Assembly: GCF_040054535.1 (NCBI RefSeq)
Contig: NC_090782.1
Location: forward strand, 22,341,001-22,405,000
Length of the DNA: 64,000 nt
Direction: 5' to 3'
Source of the DNA: Antennarius striatus
Taxonomy: Eukaryota > Chordata > Actinopteri > Lophiiformes > Antennariidae
In this document: positions 14,920-27,629 of the stretch, in pieces
Position numbering within the stretch: position 1 is the first letter of the stretch
How the letters are laid out: each line of letters opens with the position of its first letter
Program-made: the position numbers and the translations under genes
The notes under the pieces: model-generated
Told to the model about the DNA's origin: nothing
The model's database searches: none
The model's input: the letters and a program-made list of their open reading frames with translations, nothing else

Positions 14920-14932
14920 TGACCTCTGACCT
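14920..14932 (-). promoter_or_regulatory. Perfect DR1 nuclear-receptor motif upstream of SYDE2
   Basis: TGACCT, one C, TGACCT. The minus strand reads AGGTCA G AGGTCA with a 5' CAA extension, as favoured by HNF4 and PPAR-RXR sites. It lies about 0.9 kb upstream of the SYDE2 start codon. The match is seen; function is inferred. Confidence 0.5.
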
Positions 14933-15679
14933 TTGGCAAATGGCACAGACATACTGTTCACAAATGAATTTACCTCCAACTGTTAAAAAGTAAGACTCAC
15001 GTTAAACCCTACAGGTTTATGATGTGGATTCAAATTTAACATTCATTTAACCTTTTTTAAAAATAGGAAACAGCTGCAAAACAATTTTTCAAGTAACCAA
15101 ATACTTTGTTTAAAGGCATTATTAATAGCTGATTAAAGGAGTAAAGCTGGAATGTTCCTAATAATAAAAATATTCCCTCATTTCTCTCTTCAGGCTACAG
15201 GATAATGATGGTCTTTAGTTTTTACTTTTTAAAGATTTTATAACTGATATATTAACACTGAAAAGAACAAGAATTTGTAGAACTGAGTGTACAAAAGAAA
15301 AAAAGAAACTCCAAAAATGACAAATTTAAGCCTAAATGTGTTTTTTTAAAAATAATCATTTACATTTGTGTTTTGAAAACCAAGGGCCATTTATTCGAAT
15401 AATCAGTATCCGAATAATTGATCTTAAGTTCCCTGAACTTTGAGCCGTGAAAATATTCCAAACATCCGAGCTGCGAACAGGAGGGGAAGGTGAGGCGCTA
15501 GAGAGAAGGGGAGGGAGAGGGAGGAGGGCAAAGTGTGTGTGCGTGTGTGAGTGTGTGTGTGTGTGGGAGAAAGAGAGAGAGAGAGGGAGGGAGAGAGAGG
15601 AGCGGGAGGGGGAGCGCTGGTGCAGTCCGGCAGACGGAGCGCAGTGACTGAGGCGACAGAGCGGAGGTGACAGCGGAGA

Positions 15680-15769
15680 ATGGAGAGGAGCCCGTCCGCC
15701 CGGCGAGCTTTGACGGCGGCGAGCGAGGAGAGCCCAGTCGGTCCTTTCCCCCTGGAGCCAGCTTGCTGA
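15680..15769 (+). other. Upstream ORF before SYDE2 (29 codons)
   Basis: ATG at 15680 has A at -3 and G at +4, the strongest start context. The frame runs 29 codons (MERSPSARRAL...) and stops with TGA at 15767-15769, 63 bases before the SYDE2 ATG. If it is in the mRNA it would be expected to lower SYDE2 translation by capturing scanning ribosomes. It resembles no known protein. Confidence 0.4.
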
Positions 15770-15792
15770 AAGAAACCGGGAATAATCAACAA

Positions 15793-15820
15793 GGGGGGGT
15801 GGGGGTGGGAGGGTGGAGGG
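15793..15820 (+). promoter_or_regulatory. G-quadruplex-type run in the SYDE2 5' UTR
   Basis: Five G tracts of three to seven bases, separated by one to three bases, end 12 bases before the SYDE2 start codon on the sense strand. This fits the G-quadruplex pattern and would sit in the mRNA leader. Formation is inferred. Confidence 0.5.
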
Positions 15821-15832
15821 CAAAGGAAAGGA

Positions 15833-17864
15833 ATGGCTGATCCTCTGCGGAGGACTTTACTAGCGAAACTCCGGGGGAAGAAGTCCAAGAAAGGAGCGAC
15901 GCTCGGCGGGGGATACTGCGCCTCTGATCCCGCGGCGCCCGGGGGCCGAGAAGGTAAAGAAAAAGTTTTGCAAACCCAGGGAGACTCGGACGAGGCTCGG
16001 CCGGTGGTGCTGCTGGCGGGGCTGGATTGCACGATAGAGAGAATGAGCACCTATGACAACTGCGTTGACAGGGCCATCGTGCAGACCGGGGGGGTTGTGA
16101 TCGTTAGGGACAGTCGCAGAGCGGAGTTGGCCGACGGACGTCCCCAGGAGCGGAGCAGCGGGGGCAGGGTTCGGGTTAACGAGGAGGTACACGGGGTGAA
16201 GAAGGACGGAGATGGGGGTCACCGGGGAACCGGATCAGGCGGTGAGCCCCATTTGTCATCGGTGGGGGGCACGCCGGGAGTACCGCATGTCCTGCGTAAA
16301 CACTTCGTATCCGTTCCGCGTCAGTGCCGGGTCGGGGACTCGATCGGTTTCGGGGACAATTCGAGTCAGGTTTTCTATCGAGCGCGGGTAGAACTGCGTA
16401 CCGGGGGCGGTAAACCGCCACAGGACCCGGATAGTGATGGGACAGAACCCGGAGACGGAGTAGCCCCCCGGCACATGGCAGTAGTAGCCGTCCGCGAACA
16501 CAACTGGACTTTTGACAACAGCCACGCGTTGGAGACGGACGCTGCGTTTTGCGCGTCACTTGCGCGTCCGATCCGTGCGCCAGGAAACACGGAGGAAAAC
16601 ATTTTAATCAGGAATGTCGAGAGTTACGGGCCCGAGTATCCGGGGGACTTTGGTGGCCCGACGGGCGCACCGCAGAGCCCCACGTTTTTCCCAACAGAGC
16701 TGCAAATATGCGACAGTAACAGAGCATCCCTGTGCGCCACGGAGGGGACCATCAGATTCACCCTAGACAGCGAGGATGAAGATTATTACGATAATGAAAT
16801 CCTGCCTTTTTATGAAACCATAAGGGCTAAAACTGAGGGCGATAGGACCGAGGTGGCAGAACCCGGTCAGGAGAAAAGGCAGCTGGATGACAGTAACAGT
16901 GCCCAGGAAACAGACAGGCTCAGGAACCAGCTGAAAGAGGCTTATTACCTTCTAATCAATGCTATGAATGATATCAACATGGATGTCCAGCAGATTAGTG
17001 GTGGTTTAACCGAGCAGCAGGCCACTTCGTCTTGTAGTAGCCACTCCAGGGATAGTCTGTGCTCCAGGCTGTCTGCCAAAAATATGGACAGCGACTCCTG
17101 GTCATCTGGGGGCGATCACAGCCCTCAGCAGGTGTCTGATACTGACTCACTCCTGCGTTGCATCAGTGGAACCCCTGAGTCGGGCATCAAAATCAGCAGG
17201 CTGAATAGTAGGAGTATGGTGAACCTGTCCTTGACTAAAATAAGACCCAGGTTGTTGCGGTCTGCAAGCGACGGAGCGATGAGGTACCCGGGTGGACCCT
17301 CGCTCTGTTTTAGGGTGTTTGGAGCGGCAGATCTGGAAATCAGTGGTGAGAAAGTCGACGTAGAGACAAAGGATGCTGAAGTCAGAGGGACGGGGGACGC
17401 GGCCGAACCTCAGGTGCTTTACGACGGCGTCAGCAGCAACGAGCTGCTCCAAGAGGTCGAGGACCGCGGCGGGCGGCTCAACGAGAGCAGCGGCTCGGTC
17501 AACAGCCTCACGGGTTCGTCGGACAGCAACACTGATCAGGGTCATGATGGCAAGCAGGAACCGAGCGAGGTCCGAACCCAAAGGGCCAACTCCGTCAACA
17601 AGGGGCACGGAGTCACCGTCAACAAGATGCAAGAGTGGATGCACAAGGGACGCCTGCTGTCATCGGAGATGAAGCAGCGCATCGAGGGCTCGTCTTCAAC
17701 CCGAGGAGGAGGAGGAGGCCAAAGCCAAGACCACTCCAGCCCTCAGGTTAACCCCGGTACATGCAAACCAGGGGTCCAGAACACCTGCCAGGGGGTCAAA
17801 TCTGTCAAAGCCAAGTCACCTGCAGTGAAAACCCTACGGCAGCAGCAACAGCAGCAGCAGCCAG
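15833..17864 (+). CDS. SYDE2: SYDE2 exon 1
   Basis: Encodes residues 1-677 plus one base of codon 678. It opens with a basic [20 protein letters not shown]. Later come an acidic [11 protein letters not shown] patch, a predicted amphipathic helix [20 protein letters not shown], Ser-rich segments and a second helix, [21 protein letters not shown] run of seven Gln from CAG/CAA codons ends just before the donor CCAG|GTAGGA. The frame stays open 38 bases past the donor, to TGA at 17900-17902, so intron retention would give a 689-residue protein lacking C2 and RhoGAP. Several antisense and alternate frames are open only because the exon is GC-rich. Confidence 0.92.
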
Positions 17865-18694
17865 GTAGGAAGGCTCCACGGAGGGGGCCCTGGATCCTCT
17901 GACCCAGAGGCCCCTCACCCTCCTTCAATCCCATCCTCCACTCGTAGAAAACTCCGTCTGGTGGCGGCCCACCCCTGCACTCCCTGCTCTTCTGGATGCA
18001 AAGCAAAGGGACGGGACACCTCAGACCTCTTTGCTTTCCTCTTCAGACTCTAACCGGTGGCGGGTTCTATCCTTCACACTAATTTAGGTGCATTTTAACA
18101 CACAATTAATCACACATCACGTTGTAGGTCGGATCACTCACGGCGTAGGTCAGTAACCACTAACTCCCTCCCCTCCCCTCTTCTGGCCGCGGCGGTTCTG
18201 GTCGTGGCGTCGGTGGTGGGGTTTGTGTGTGAATGTGAGAGACGATGATTTTTCTATTTGTGCTGCAATGTTGTGTTTATTACATGGTACTACAGCAGGA
18301 AAGCATCTGTATCATGAAACCACCGATGGTTAAGAAGCGACGCGTGTCGTTGCTTGACTCCAAATGTTTAGGTAGTTCGTGTCATTTTGGAGATAGTCTG
18401 GGATTACGTGGGATTTAAATCGAGCTAAACTTCACCCTGGCTCCCTGTGAGGTCCTTCCTCAGCAGACGAAGATGGACGCCCAGGTAGTCACTGTAACTG
18501 ATAACAGTATATTATACTGGGTACACAACACTCACATTGATTGCACTACATGAGTGACATTTTTTTCCTCCACGCCAACTGAGTTGATTGCTAACAACGC
18601 CATGGGCCGGTTTTGCCCGGAGCTTCTGTTGCTTGGCGAATGTCGTGTTGACTTTCCGAAATAGAACCGGACTCTTGTCATCACCAGTTATTAG

Positions 18695-18725
<31 letters not shown>

Positions 18726-21700
18726 AAGCCTGTTTGCTGTTCTGACAGCACTCGCCAAAGTAAACAGAGGATCTGCCATGTGCACAGGCCGTTGTTGACG
18801 CTGTGCTGCTCGGAACAGCGAGAGGTCTCTGCGGCTGTCGGGCCGAAGGTCTCCCTGTCCGACCCCCGGCCACCGTCGGTCCAGCCGGGCTCCAAACTTT
18901 CCTCACGATTCCCATTTTATTCCTTAGTTTCCTTCGATTTTCCCCCCTCTCTGTCCTCGTTGAACTTTTCCACAGTTGTGGCCAGATGAATCCGCAAGAG
19001 AAGCCACTGTTGTTACTCTCAATGGTGTGTGTGTGTGTGCTTGTGTGTATAAGGGGGTGTGGGGTTGGGCTGACACGTCGCCTTCCTCCCCAGTCATTAC
19101 TGGACAGCTCCATGGTAACTTGCATTTTAAAGAGACTCTGGATTGAATATTTAAGATGCCATTCCTGTTGTTTAACTTGTTTGCGTTGTGTCACTTAATT
19201 CATCAACATGAATGAGCAAAACGAAGGACGATTAAGTATTTATTAAGGTCAGCGCTGGGCTTATCTTGCCCCCGTGGGCCCCCTCAGCGCCTCACAAAGG
19301 GCCATTTAAAAAAAAAAAAAAAAAAAAACCCCGCAAATGCCAAAGCTCTCAAAAGCTCAGGCGAAGTGCTTGTCTTGGCTTGAAACTCTTCACTGAGTTT
19401 ACGGCTCTGCTCTCGATTTATTCAAATATTTATACGCTCTGATTTTCTAAAAATAGTCCTGTTCGTCCCCTGAGATTCACCTGGAAATAAAACTTTACTA
19501 CTGGGGCACAGTATTATCTTAATTAAACCTCGGCTAATTTGCTCTTGTGCTGGCTTGTAGTTTAGTTGTTGTTTAAAAAAAAAAAAAATTCACGTCAGTC
19601 ATCATCCGACGCTGATAATATGCAAGGGCGAGGAACATCGTGCACGTGGGGATGTGCGCATGCATGTTTGTATTTGCAGTTGGAGGATTTATAGTCGTGT
19701 TTGGAGGAAGAGGATTGACTCACCGGCAGGAAGGCAATATCCAGGAATCAAGTTATGGCCGGGTTCGATGTCAGGAGCAGGGGTGTTAGTCACGGCTCGA
19801 GTGACAAGAAACATCTCTTCTAACAGGAAGAAGTTAAATTCTCCTTTCTCAAATTTGTTTTTTGTAAGTGTAGAAATAGTGATTTGAAGTGGATTTGCAC
19901 GATTCCTCAGAATATCGTTTCAAAAGCGGTAGATCGATGTCATTTCGATAAAAGCGAATCTCTGACTAACAGCGTGTTAGCGTCAACCCCTAAGCTCTCG
20001 CCTGGTGCCATCCAACACTTTGAAAGAGTTCTAAGAATCTTAATTAACTTGTTATGTCACACACACACACACACACACACAAAAAACCTTCTTGGCGAGC
20101 TGCAGTGAGTTTCACTCCAATCTGAGTTATACAAATGAAAACAAATGAAATAAAATGTTGGAATCTGTGAACTTCAGGTACATTTTCTTAGAAAGGATTT
20201 GGTCAACTAAACTAAGCTTGAGTTAGCTGCTTGTTGCTTCATATTTACTCCATAGACTCCATAGACAAGTGTTGACATTTTATGTTAAATAACTCATCAC
20301 TTATGAAGCAAAGAATCCGGATTAGGCACACCGCTGTTGAGTGTTGCCCAACGCTGTGATTGCTGCAACTCCTGAAAGCCGATATGGACCGAGGTGAGCG
20401 TGCAGGTGTAATATAATCCCCCTCGACTGCTGTCAAGTCATGTCTGAACGATATGGCATCTGTTTTCTGTGTTGTGCCAGGCAACTTGTTACTGAGCTAC
20501 AGAATTTTCTTTTCTTCTTTTTCACACGTACACTCATTTGTCATGTCTGGCGTGTCTGCGATCGTACAGATTTCTGGAAGATGGTGACTCCAGAGGCGGC
20601 TCGAGTAATTGAGGAGAAATTTGAGCCATCAGGGTTCATATCAGGATGGTTTTGTTGGATGAGGGTTTTTGCAAAAGAGTGCAAGAGTAAATAATAGAAA
20701 TCAGGTCATTCTTAAATGATGGGTTTTCAGTAAAACCAACTAGTTTGAATTTAGTAGGTGGCAACAGTGTCTGTGCAGCTTCTGTTTTACAGTCAGCATT
20801 GTTTTACCTGTATTCTAGAGCTAATTGGGTCACGCTGTGAGTCCATGTGCTTTTTATTCCCTCCGCTGAGACATTTAAAAAAGAAAAGAAAAAAGACAAT
20901 GAGACGGGACAGAAGATGCTCTGAAAGAGCTTCGGTGTTGAAAAGAATCTGGGTTTCGAGCCAACACGCTGAGGAGGAAGTGGCATTAGCAAGAGCTGGC
21001 TGAGATGCCAGGACTCAACAGGGATGCAAGTGTTGAAATGTGATGTAAACCCTGGAAGATCTCAGCTTTGCATCGGTTTAAAGAGCGAAAAAAAAAAATC
21101 AATACTGAGAATCTTCATTATCATATGAATAAGCGTCAACAGGAATGGGCTTTGAACACATAACAAAGTGTTGGAGGAGGAGGAACCAGCTTGGTGTGTG
21201 TTTTGCTCTAAGGAGTCTCTATAAAGAAAACAGGAATTCAGGGCATGATAAGGAAAATGAAAAAGCGGTTAGGGGTGTTTTGTCTTAGAGGAGAGAAAGA
21301 AAATGTTGTTTGGGAGATTTAGATATGAACATAATTGGGTTTTTCTATCAGGATCACATGACACAAAGTCACACCAGCACATTCCAGGAAATAAAATTCC
21401 CTGTGGAAGTTTGCATTCCTTTCAGCACCTCAGACAAATCCGTATCACACCCACAATCCTCCTCTCCTTACGGCCTTCCTCTTGATATTCCTACTCAGAT
21501 ACGCAACTTCATGTTATGTGCACTGGCCATCTTTTACCTTTGGGTCAGGATTGTGAGATTTCCATGCCCCGAACACATCGTCCTTATGAGGATGTGTTCA
21601 GGGCACTGAGTTATATCCAAGAAGAAAAGTTATTTTCTGAGCAATGCTTCCTGGGAATGAAAGATGACGCATCTCAGGAATCTTTCTTCAAGTCATCAGC

Positions 21701-24700
21701 AATTGATATTCTTAGTGATTTCTGCATTTCCCAAGAAAATTCTCTCAACTAATTTTTATTAAAAAAAACAAATATTTGCAAAAATTAGGAATATTATAAT
21801 TTATAACTATAATTATAACTCCAAATTCATCAGTTTTATTCTTTTTAGCACCGCCAGAACCTGCTCAGGAGGGCAATACTGATACGCCGCTGCTGAGAGG
21901 AGCTGGAGGCTGTTGTGATGGTTTGATGTTTGACATCAGGAAATATTAAAGTATCACTTATTAAGTCAAAACAGCGTCCTGCCGCTGCAGGGGTGTGACA
22001 GGGGAAGGAGACGGCGGCGGCGGCAGCGGCCAGGCTGTAAACCTGGAGCTATGGGCTGGAATGCTGCTCATGTCAGAACACGTTTCCTCTTCCAGCTATG
22101 AAAGACCCCTTAAAGAAGATGGCACGCTGACAACAGCTCCACGCACAAGCATCTCACCTCTCTTTAGTCTTGCGTTACCGATCTGTGCCTCCGGTTTTTG
22201 GATTTGTATTGGTCTCTAAAAATTTCATCGCTCTCTTGCTAAAATGTGCTTCCAAATAATCCTCTTCCTGTTATATTTTATTCTTCCCATTAATAAGAGT
22301 GTGGTCGTTCATTCCCTTGTTGCCATCCTAGTTATTCTTTCTAACCTGTCATCTTTATGTGACTTTAAATCTGATGTAGTTCACCTGTTGATTTCTAAAT
22401 ATCAGTTACAAGATTCAGAAATGAAGATCAGAGAAATTTTGGATTTATCAGGCTCCTAAAAGTGTTTTTTATATTTATGATTTTTCGTTAACTAGTCTTC
22501 AAGGTATTGAATACATACTTCTGACTGAGGAAAATCTCATTTTAAAGAGGCGGAGCTTGATTTGTGACATCATAGATCATTTGCAAGCTTAGCCAATCTG
22601 AATCAAGCATTTCATTCACAGGAGCATGATGTGGAAACAGACCTGCAAACAGTGAATATTGAATATTAAGTAAATTACGAGACAGCCTCCTGTGAAATTA
22701 AGTTTTTAAATGACACACTTATATTATTATAAGGATTTTTTAAAAAAAGGGATAAGAAGTAAAAGTAGTTTTTGTATAAAAATATATCTGATGTACATTA
22801 GTAGTTAAAGTACCCCATTTTATACAAATAATAAAAATAGTCTAAAGTGGATCCTGAGCCAAAAACCCATCTTTCTGATTTTAAAGGGTTATTTTGATCC
22901 AGGACAGCTAACAACAAACCCAAGCAGATTATCACACGTCTACACATTAACTCGCGATTCTCAATATGTTACCAGAAATATGCCGTATGTTCACACAGCA
23001 GTCGGCGAATGCTGTAGCTATTGAGCTCCGGGTACTGGAACGCAGCGTCAGTCGGGTTAATTCAAACCCGCCGCTCAGGCTCAAGTCATACAAACGCGTT
23101 TCTGTCAGGAAGCTTTCCTCAACTTTAACCGAGATGGGCTTCGTGTCCTGGCACCGTGGTGGCCCGTTTGAAGTGGAATTAAATGAATGACAGAGTCTTG
23201 TGTTTTCGTAGTTCAAGCAGTTTGTTTTTTTGGAGATTAGCGTTTGCCTTTAAAGTGGCCTCCGTCGCCACCGACAGCTGTTTTGTGTGCTTATCCTGGC
23301 CTTATATAATCAGCTGGAACCAAGAAGGATAGCATACCTAACAGATTCATATCTATCCCAGGGTATATCGTGCTTGTCATGTATCTCAAGTGGGGTTAAA
23401 GAAAAGAAATGAAGTTCAGGAGTTTGGTTGCGGTGAGAGGGATCTCCAGTGTTGGGATTTTCGGGGATTACGGACACTTGAGATGGCGCCATTTATCGCA
23501 AAGATGACTTTACGAAGTCAGCTTGTGGAGCGCACGAACATGGAGGGAGGCCCAGCGGAAATAACTATCAAACTTTGGGAATAAAAAAGTACAAAAAAAA
23601 AAAAAGACCTTAGTCTCTGAATCCATGCTGTCTTTCTCCTCATTTTAGACTCTGTAATCCTAAAAACAGTTTTATAGCACAGTCACACATGCACACACTG
23701 GATGCCTTGTGTTAGATTTTAAATTTTGCAAAGTGAAAATATCCCCGGGTCTATAATTTGGTGGATGTCGGGCAGGCGTGCATGAAAATGCATTTCCTTG
23801 AGGAAAGGAGAAGTTGTCATTAAAGCATGTAGAGGGGCTCGTCTGGGAGACGCTCAGGAGCAAAACACTCTTTTTCTCTTTTTACACCAGCCTGCTGTAC
23901 ATGTTAGAGCACGACCGGTGCCTTCCCATCACACACACACACACACACATTGGTTGTTTTTTCTCCCCCCTCCTCTGGCTGCATCTTCTTATCGATCCTT
24001 TCAAAATAAAAGCATGCCAAAAAATCTGCAGTTTATTGAAGTTTTGCAGACATTCTTTTGAGACAGTCAGGAGTCACACGTTTTATTTGTCCTATTTTCA
24101 CAGCACACATCTGTCCTATCATCACCCTCTCACCCACACACACCCTCCCCTCGCTGCTGTATTTTCACAGCTGTAATGCCAGTGGTTTCTTGCCGTTTCT
24201 TTGCTGTGGAAGAGATGTGTGCTAAATCCCTCATCTGCCTGTGATCTCTTTTGAATTCAAAGCCCACATTTTCCCGAAGCTTCGCTGAGGAGAAAAAGGG
24301 TGGGGGTGGGGGTGGGGTGCTCCAGGGGATTGTGGTTTGATTGAAGTTTGACTTAAGTAATAAATATAAATTTTCAGTTGTCTATCCAGAAGATATACAA
24401 TATCTGAAATGAGATAAACTAAAGACACAGCTTGTTTTTGATCACTTAAAAAGATATTAGAGGTGATGGGAGATAATAAAAGCTAATGATATTATTCAGG
24501 GTTCCCTGGTCTGTGGTTTCTTGATGCAGATGTTTTCTTCAACATGACAGGACATGAATAATCTGATCCCAAATATCACATCGGTTCAATCATCATCGAA
24601 ATGGCGGTTATTATAATGATTATTTTTCACCCTCTTCTGCCCTGACAATGCAGCTCTCACGCTCTCTCTCTCTCTTCCCACCGCTCCATCAGCTTTCATT

Positions 24701-27559
24701 GAGAATGTCCAAACTCCCTGTGCAAATGGGCGGGAAGTGGGCCGACCTGGCGAGACTCAAACGTGGCGGCCGCCGCTCACCACCATCACCGTCTCCAAGA
24801 AGCGCAACTGGCTCCAGCAGAGCTCCCTCGGGAAGAATCATTGCACCAAGGACGAGCTGCAAGGAATGCTGGGATCTGAGGAGGAATGTGGCCTGGGCTC
24901 CCATCAGCCGCCGCCATCTCCCAGTCCACCTCCTGACCACCTGAGACCCTCAGGAGGAGCACCCAGTACACGACCGGCCTGCCTGCTCCTGCCTCAGGTT
25001 AGCTTCTAAGTTAGTAAGAATTTGCATGGAGGTCTTGGTGAGAAAGTGAAGCAACATATTCTCCAAAGTTTTAAACTGTAGATACAACGTGACGGTTGTT
25101 TTATACCCCTTTGCATCTGTTTGGATTCAGGTTAGCATCGGTCAGGCAAAGGTGTCTCCTCATCCTCGCGGCATGGACCCAACCGAGGAGAACGACGCCG
25201 ACGACGAAGGGGAGATCTGGTACAACCCGATCCCGGAGGACGAGGAACCGGAGATCTCACTCCGGATGCCTTCCGTTCGGTTGCTGGTTCCGCATCGAGC
25301 GGCGCCGCAGAGGAGGCCAAGCAGAGGTGAGGATGCGGGTCACGACGACAGAAGCCCCGGAGGTAGCGGCGGCGCCGGGCCGGAGGCGCCCGGGGAAAGC
25401 CTTTGTGGAAGTTCAGGAGATGGGAACCACGGGAATGCTGCACATTCCACAGAAACGCTACACGTACACAGACAGATGCTGGCATGTCGACCTCTGGAGG
25501 AGGGAGGGCTTCCCATCAACAGGGTCACCGGTGAGCCTCCTCTTATTTCTGCCTTTCTCACCAATTCAGTCCTTTCTTTATGTTTTTTTTGGGACGAAGC
25601 TCAAAGAAAACAGCTGTTTTAACCTTGGCTGAAAACTACCAGCAAACCTATTTTAGCTGCAAGTCTGTTTCGTGTTATTTTAGTTCTACTTCGAAATATA
25701 CGAGATGCGTTATGACTGTTTTGCCTTGTTAGGAGCAAACAAGAGCTGTCCAATCATATCGCTCCGTATCAGCGTCTCTCAGTAGTTGAATGAAGACAGA
25801 TATTAGCCAATTGGAATCCAGGACTCACGGGTCAGAAGGAAATCCATTTCTTTGCGACTGCAGCTCATTTCTTCTAAATGAGCGTGAAATTTGTCGATTT
25901 CTTTTCATCAGTCAAATAAATACCAACTTGAAAGCTATTGCTAAAAGAGATGCTTCATTACCTAAAGCACAGCTCCTATATATACATTAGAATGTTCTCT
26001 CTGCTGGTTTTTTTTATTTACTTCCGACTTTTTCGCTCCCTCTGATGTGGCAACATGGTAGTTTCAACCAATTGGCACATCTCGAACTGAGCCTGGAATT
26101 ACAAGTTTTGACAACACTTTTCTGTGGCACGCAATAACCAATTCTAGTTGTCGGAGCACAAAAGTAGGCAGGCGTAGTTTGGGTACCACGAGTAAAGTAT
26201 GATAGTTTAACTTTAGTGTTCAGAGCTACAGTTGTATTCCAACAATGAAGGGTTGAAATAACTTCACAGTTTTAGAATTTGAAACCACACGGTTTAAAAG
26301 AATAGACTTCAAGCTGCATTTAAAATAAATAAATAAATAACGTGAAGAAGCTGCTTGTCTAGCAGTGTCAGTCCTGTTGAGGTGTTATGTCAAGTACACG
26401 TGTCTGATCAGTGGCTGATAAACTGCTTGATCCTAACTCCTGGCTGTCTCTGACATCACATGTGGCTCAGCAGAGCGCTCTATCCTCAGAGACTTTCCCA
26501 TTAGGATTAGGATTAAACCAGTCTCGAATGAGTCTCGGTGTACCGGGCCATGAAAAGCACACATCGTACACAAAGCTTATTAAAGTTAGACTATTTATGC
26601 CTGAACCATTTTGGTAGGTTTTAGATTCATTTAACAGTCCCAATAAAATTTGCTTGTATCATTAGGGTGTTCCATTCTGGGTAGGAAGGGTGAGAGGACA
26701 CATTTGAAGGCTGGATTTGTTTGTTCAGCAGTTTTAATCTTGTACAAATCATTGGCTTTGTTGAACGGGACAACGGTTTTTCTAAAAATGGAAAAAGTTT
26801 TTCATTAGTGTCTTAGAAAAGCTGCACATTAACATGATATTTAGGGCATTTGGGGGTAAATTATTGAAAGTGTTGTAGTTTACATGCCAGACCAGTAGTT
26901 GACAGTGTAAATTTTCAAGCTCCATCCATCCATCCATCCATCCATTTCTCCATCCATCCACGACTGATTTCTGGTTGGGCTACGTTGTCACAGTTTTCTG
27001 TTTTTCCGTTTTTCCAGTTTACACAATAGACGACGAACTGGAACCCAATCGAAGACTCAACAACTTGTGTTTTCAGGTCTCCAAAATGTTGTTGTCATGT
27101 CAACAAAAGCCTAAACAGCAACAAGAGGTTATGATTTTATGCAATAAAAACTATCGTGCAGACATTCCTTCATACCAAACTCCTGTGAACTGAATTTTCC
27201 CTGAGGTCTGGGCTTCTGAAAGAGTAATTAATTTACCATCATCTTGTAGAGCCTGTAACACGACTGTTGAATGGGAGTACTTACCGGCAGGTTTGTGATA
27301 GTGGGTTTACTGGTTGCTAAGAAATAAGTAACAAAAGCAGAAGCGCTGCGTTCTTTTTTTTTTTTTTCCTCTACTTTCTTCCCATCCCTTGGGAACAAAC
27401 TACCTTCGTCCGCCTGTCGACTTTTCAACAGTGATTCTTGTGGGTTTGGCAACACCACCTGACACTTGACTACAACAAAAAAGGAGGAAAGGCCTGGCAG
27501 CACGTTATCAAAGGAGAGACATTAATTACTCAGAAAGCTCCTGTATCTACAGAAACTGC

Positions 27560-27629
<70 letters not shown>

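Larger units (their letters stand above)
8591..15440. other. Intergenic region between C1orf52 and SYDE2
   Basis: No exons were recognised. It contains GT, GA and GGT microsatellites (11684-11723, 12625-12682, 13791-13808), several A/T homopolymer runs, a G-rich run at 12796-12821 and a perfect DR1 motif at 14920-14932. A stretch around 13850-14280 is less repetitive and could hold regulatory sequence, but nothing specific can be named. Confidence 0.55.
15441..15832 (+). promoter_or_regulatory. SYDE2: Probable SYDE2 promoter and 5' UTR
   Basis: A TG repeat (about 15535-15565) and GA-rich purine run (about 15566-15610) lead into a CpG-rich stretch that continues into exon 1. No clear TATA box is seen. 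A strong-context upstream ORF lies at 15680-15769 and a G-run at 15793-15820. The transcription start is unknown, so how much of this is transcribed is inference. Confidence 0.4.
17865..24692 (+). other. SYDE2: SYDE2 intron 1
   Basis: 6.8 kb of noncoding sequence with no recognised exon. It holds a TG tract at 18701-18725, a GC-rich patch at about 18740-18900, an A-run at about 19308-19328, CA tracts at 20059-20080 and about 23930-23949, and a four-tract G-quadruplex motif at 24298-24317. Confidence 0.7.

Noticed and set aside
15424..16050. 208-codon antisense frame over the SYDE2 promoter and exon 1
   Set aside because: Ser/Leu/His-Thr repeats come from the GA and TG runs. There are no family features and it overlaps a firmly supported exon.
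24648..24944. Second open forward frame across SYDE2 exon 2
   Set aside because: It is GC-driven, lacks the conserved [11 protein letters not shown] core and does not match the splice phases on either side.
25096..25632. Alternate 178-codon frame overlapping SYDE2 exon 3
   Set aside because: It is Arg/Pro-rich off-frame translation of GC-rich coding sequence. The in-frame reading has the [12 protein letters not shown] motif and correct phase.
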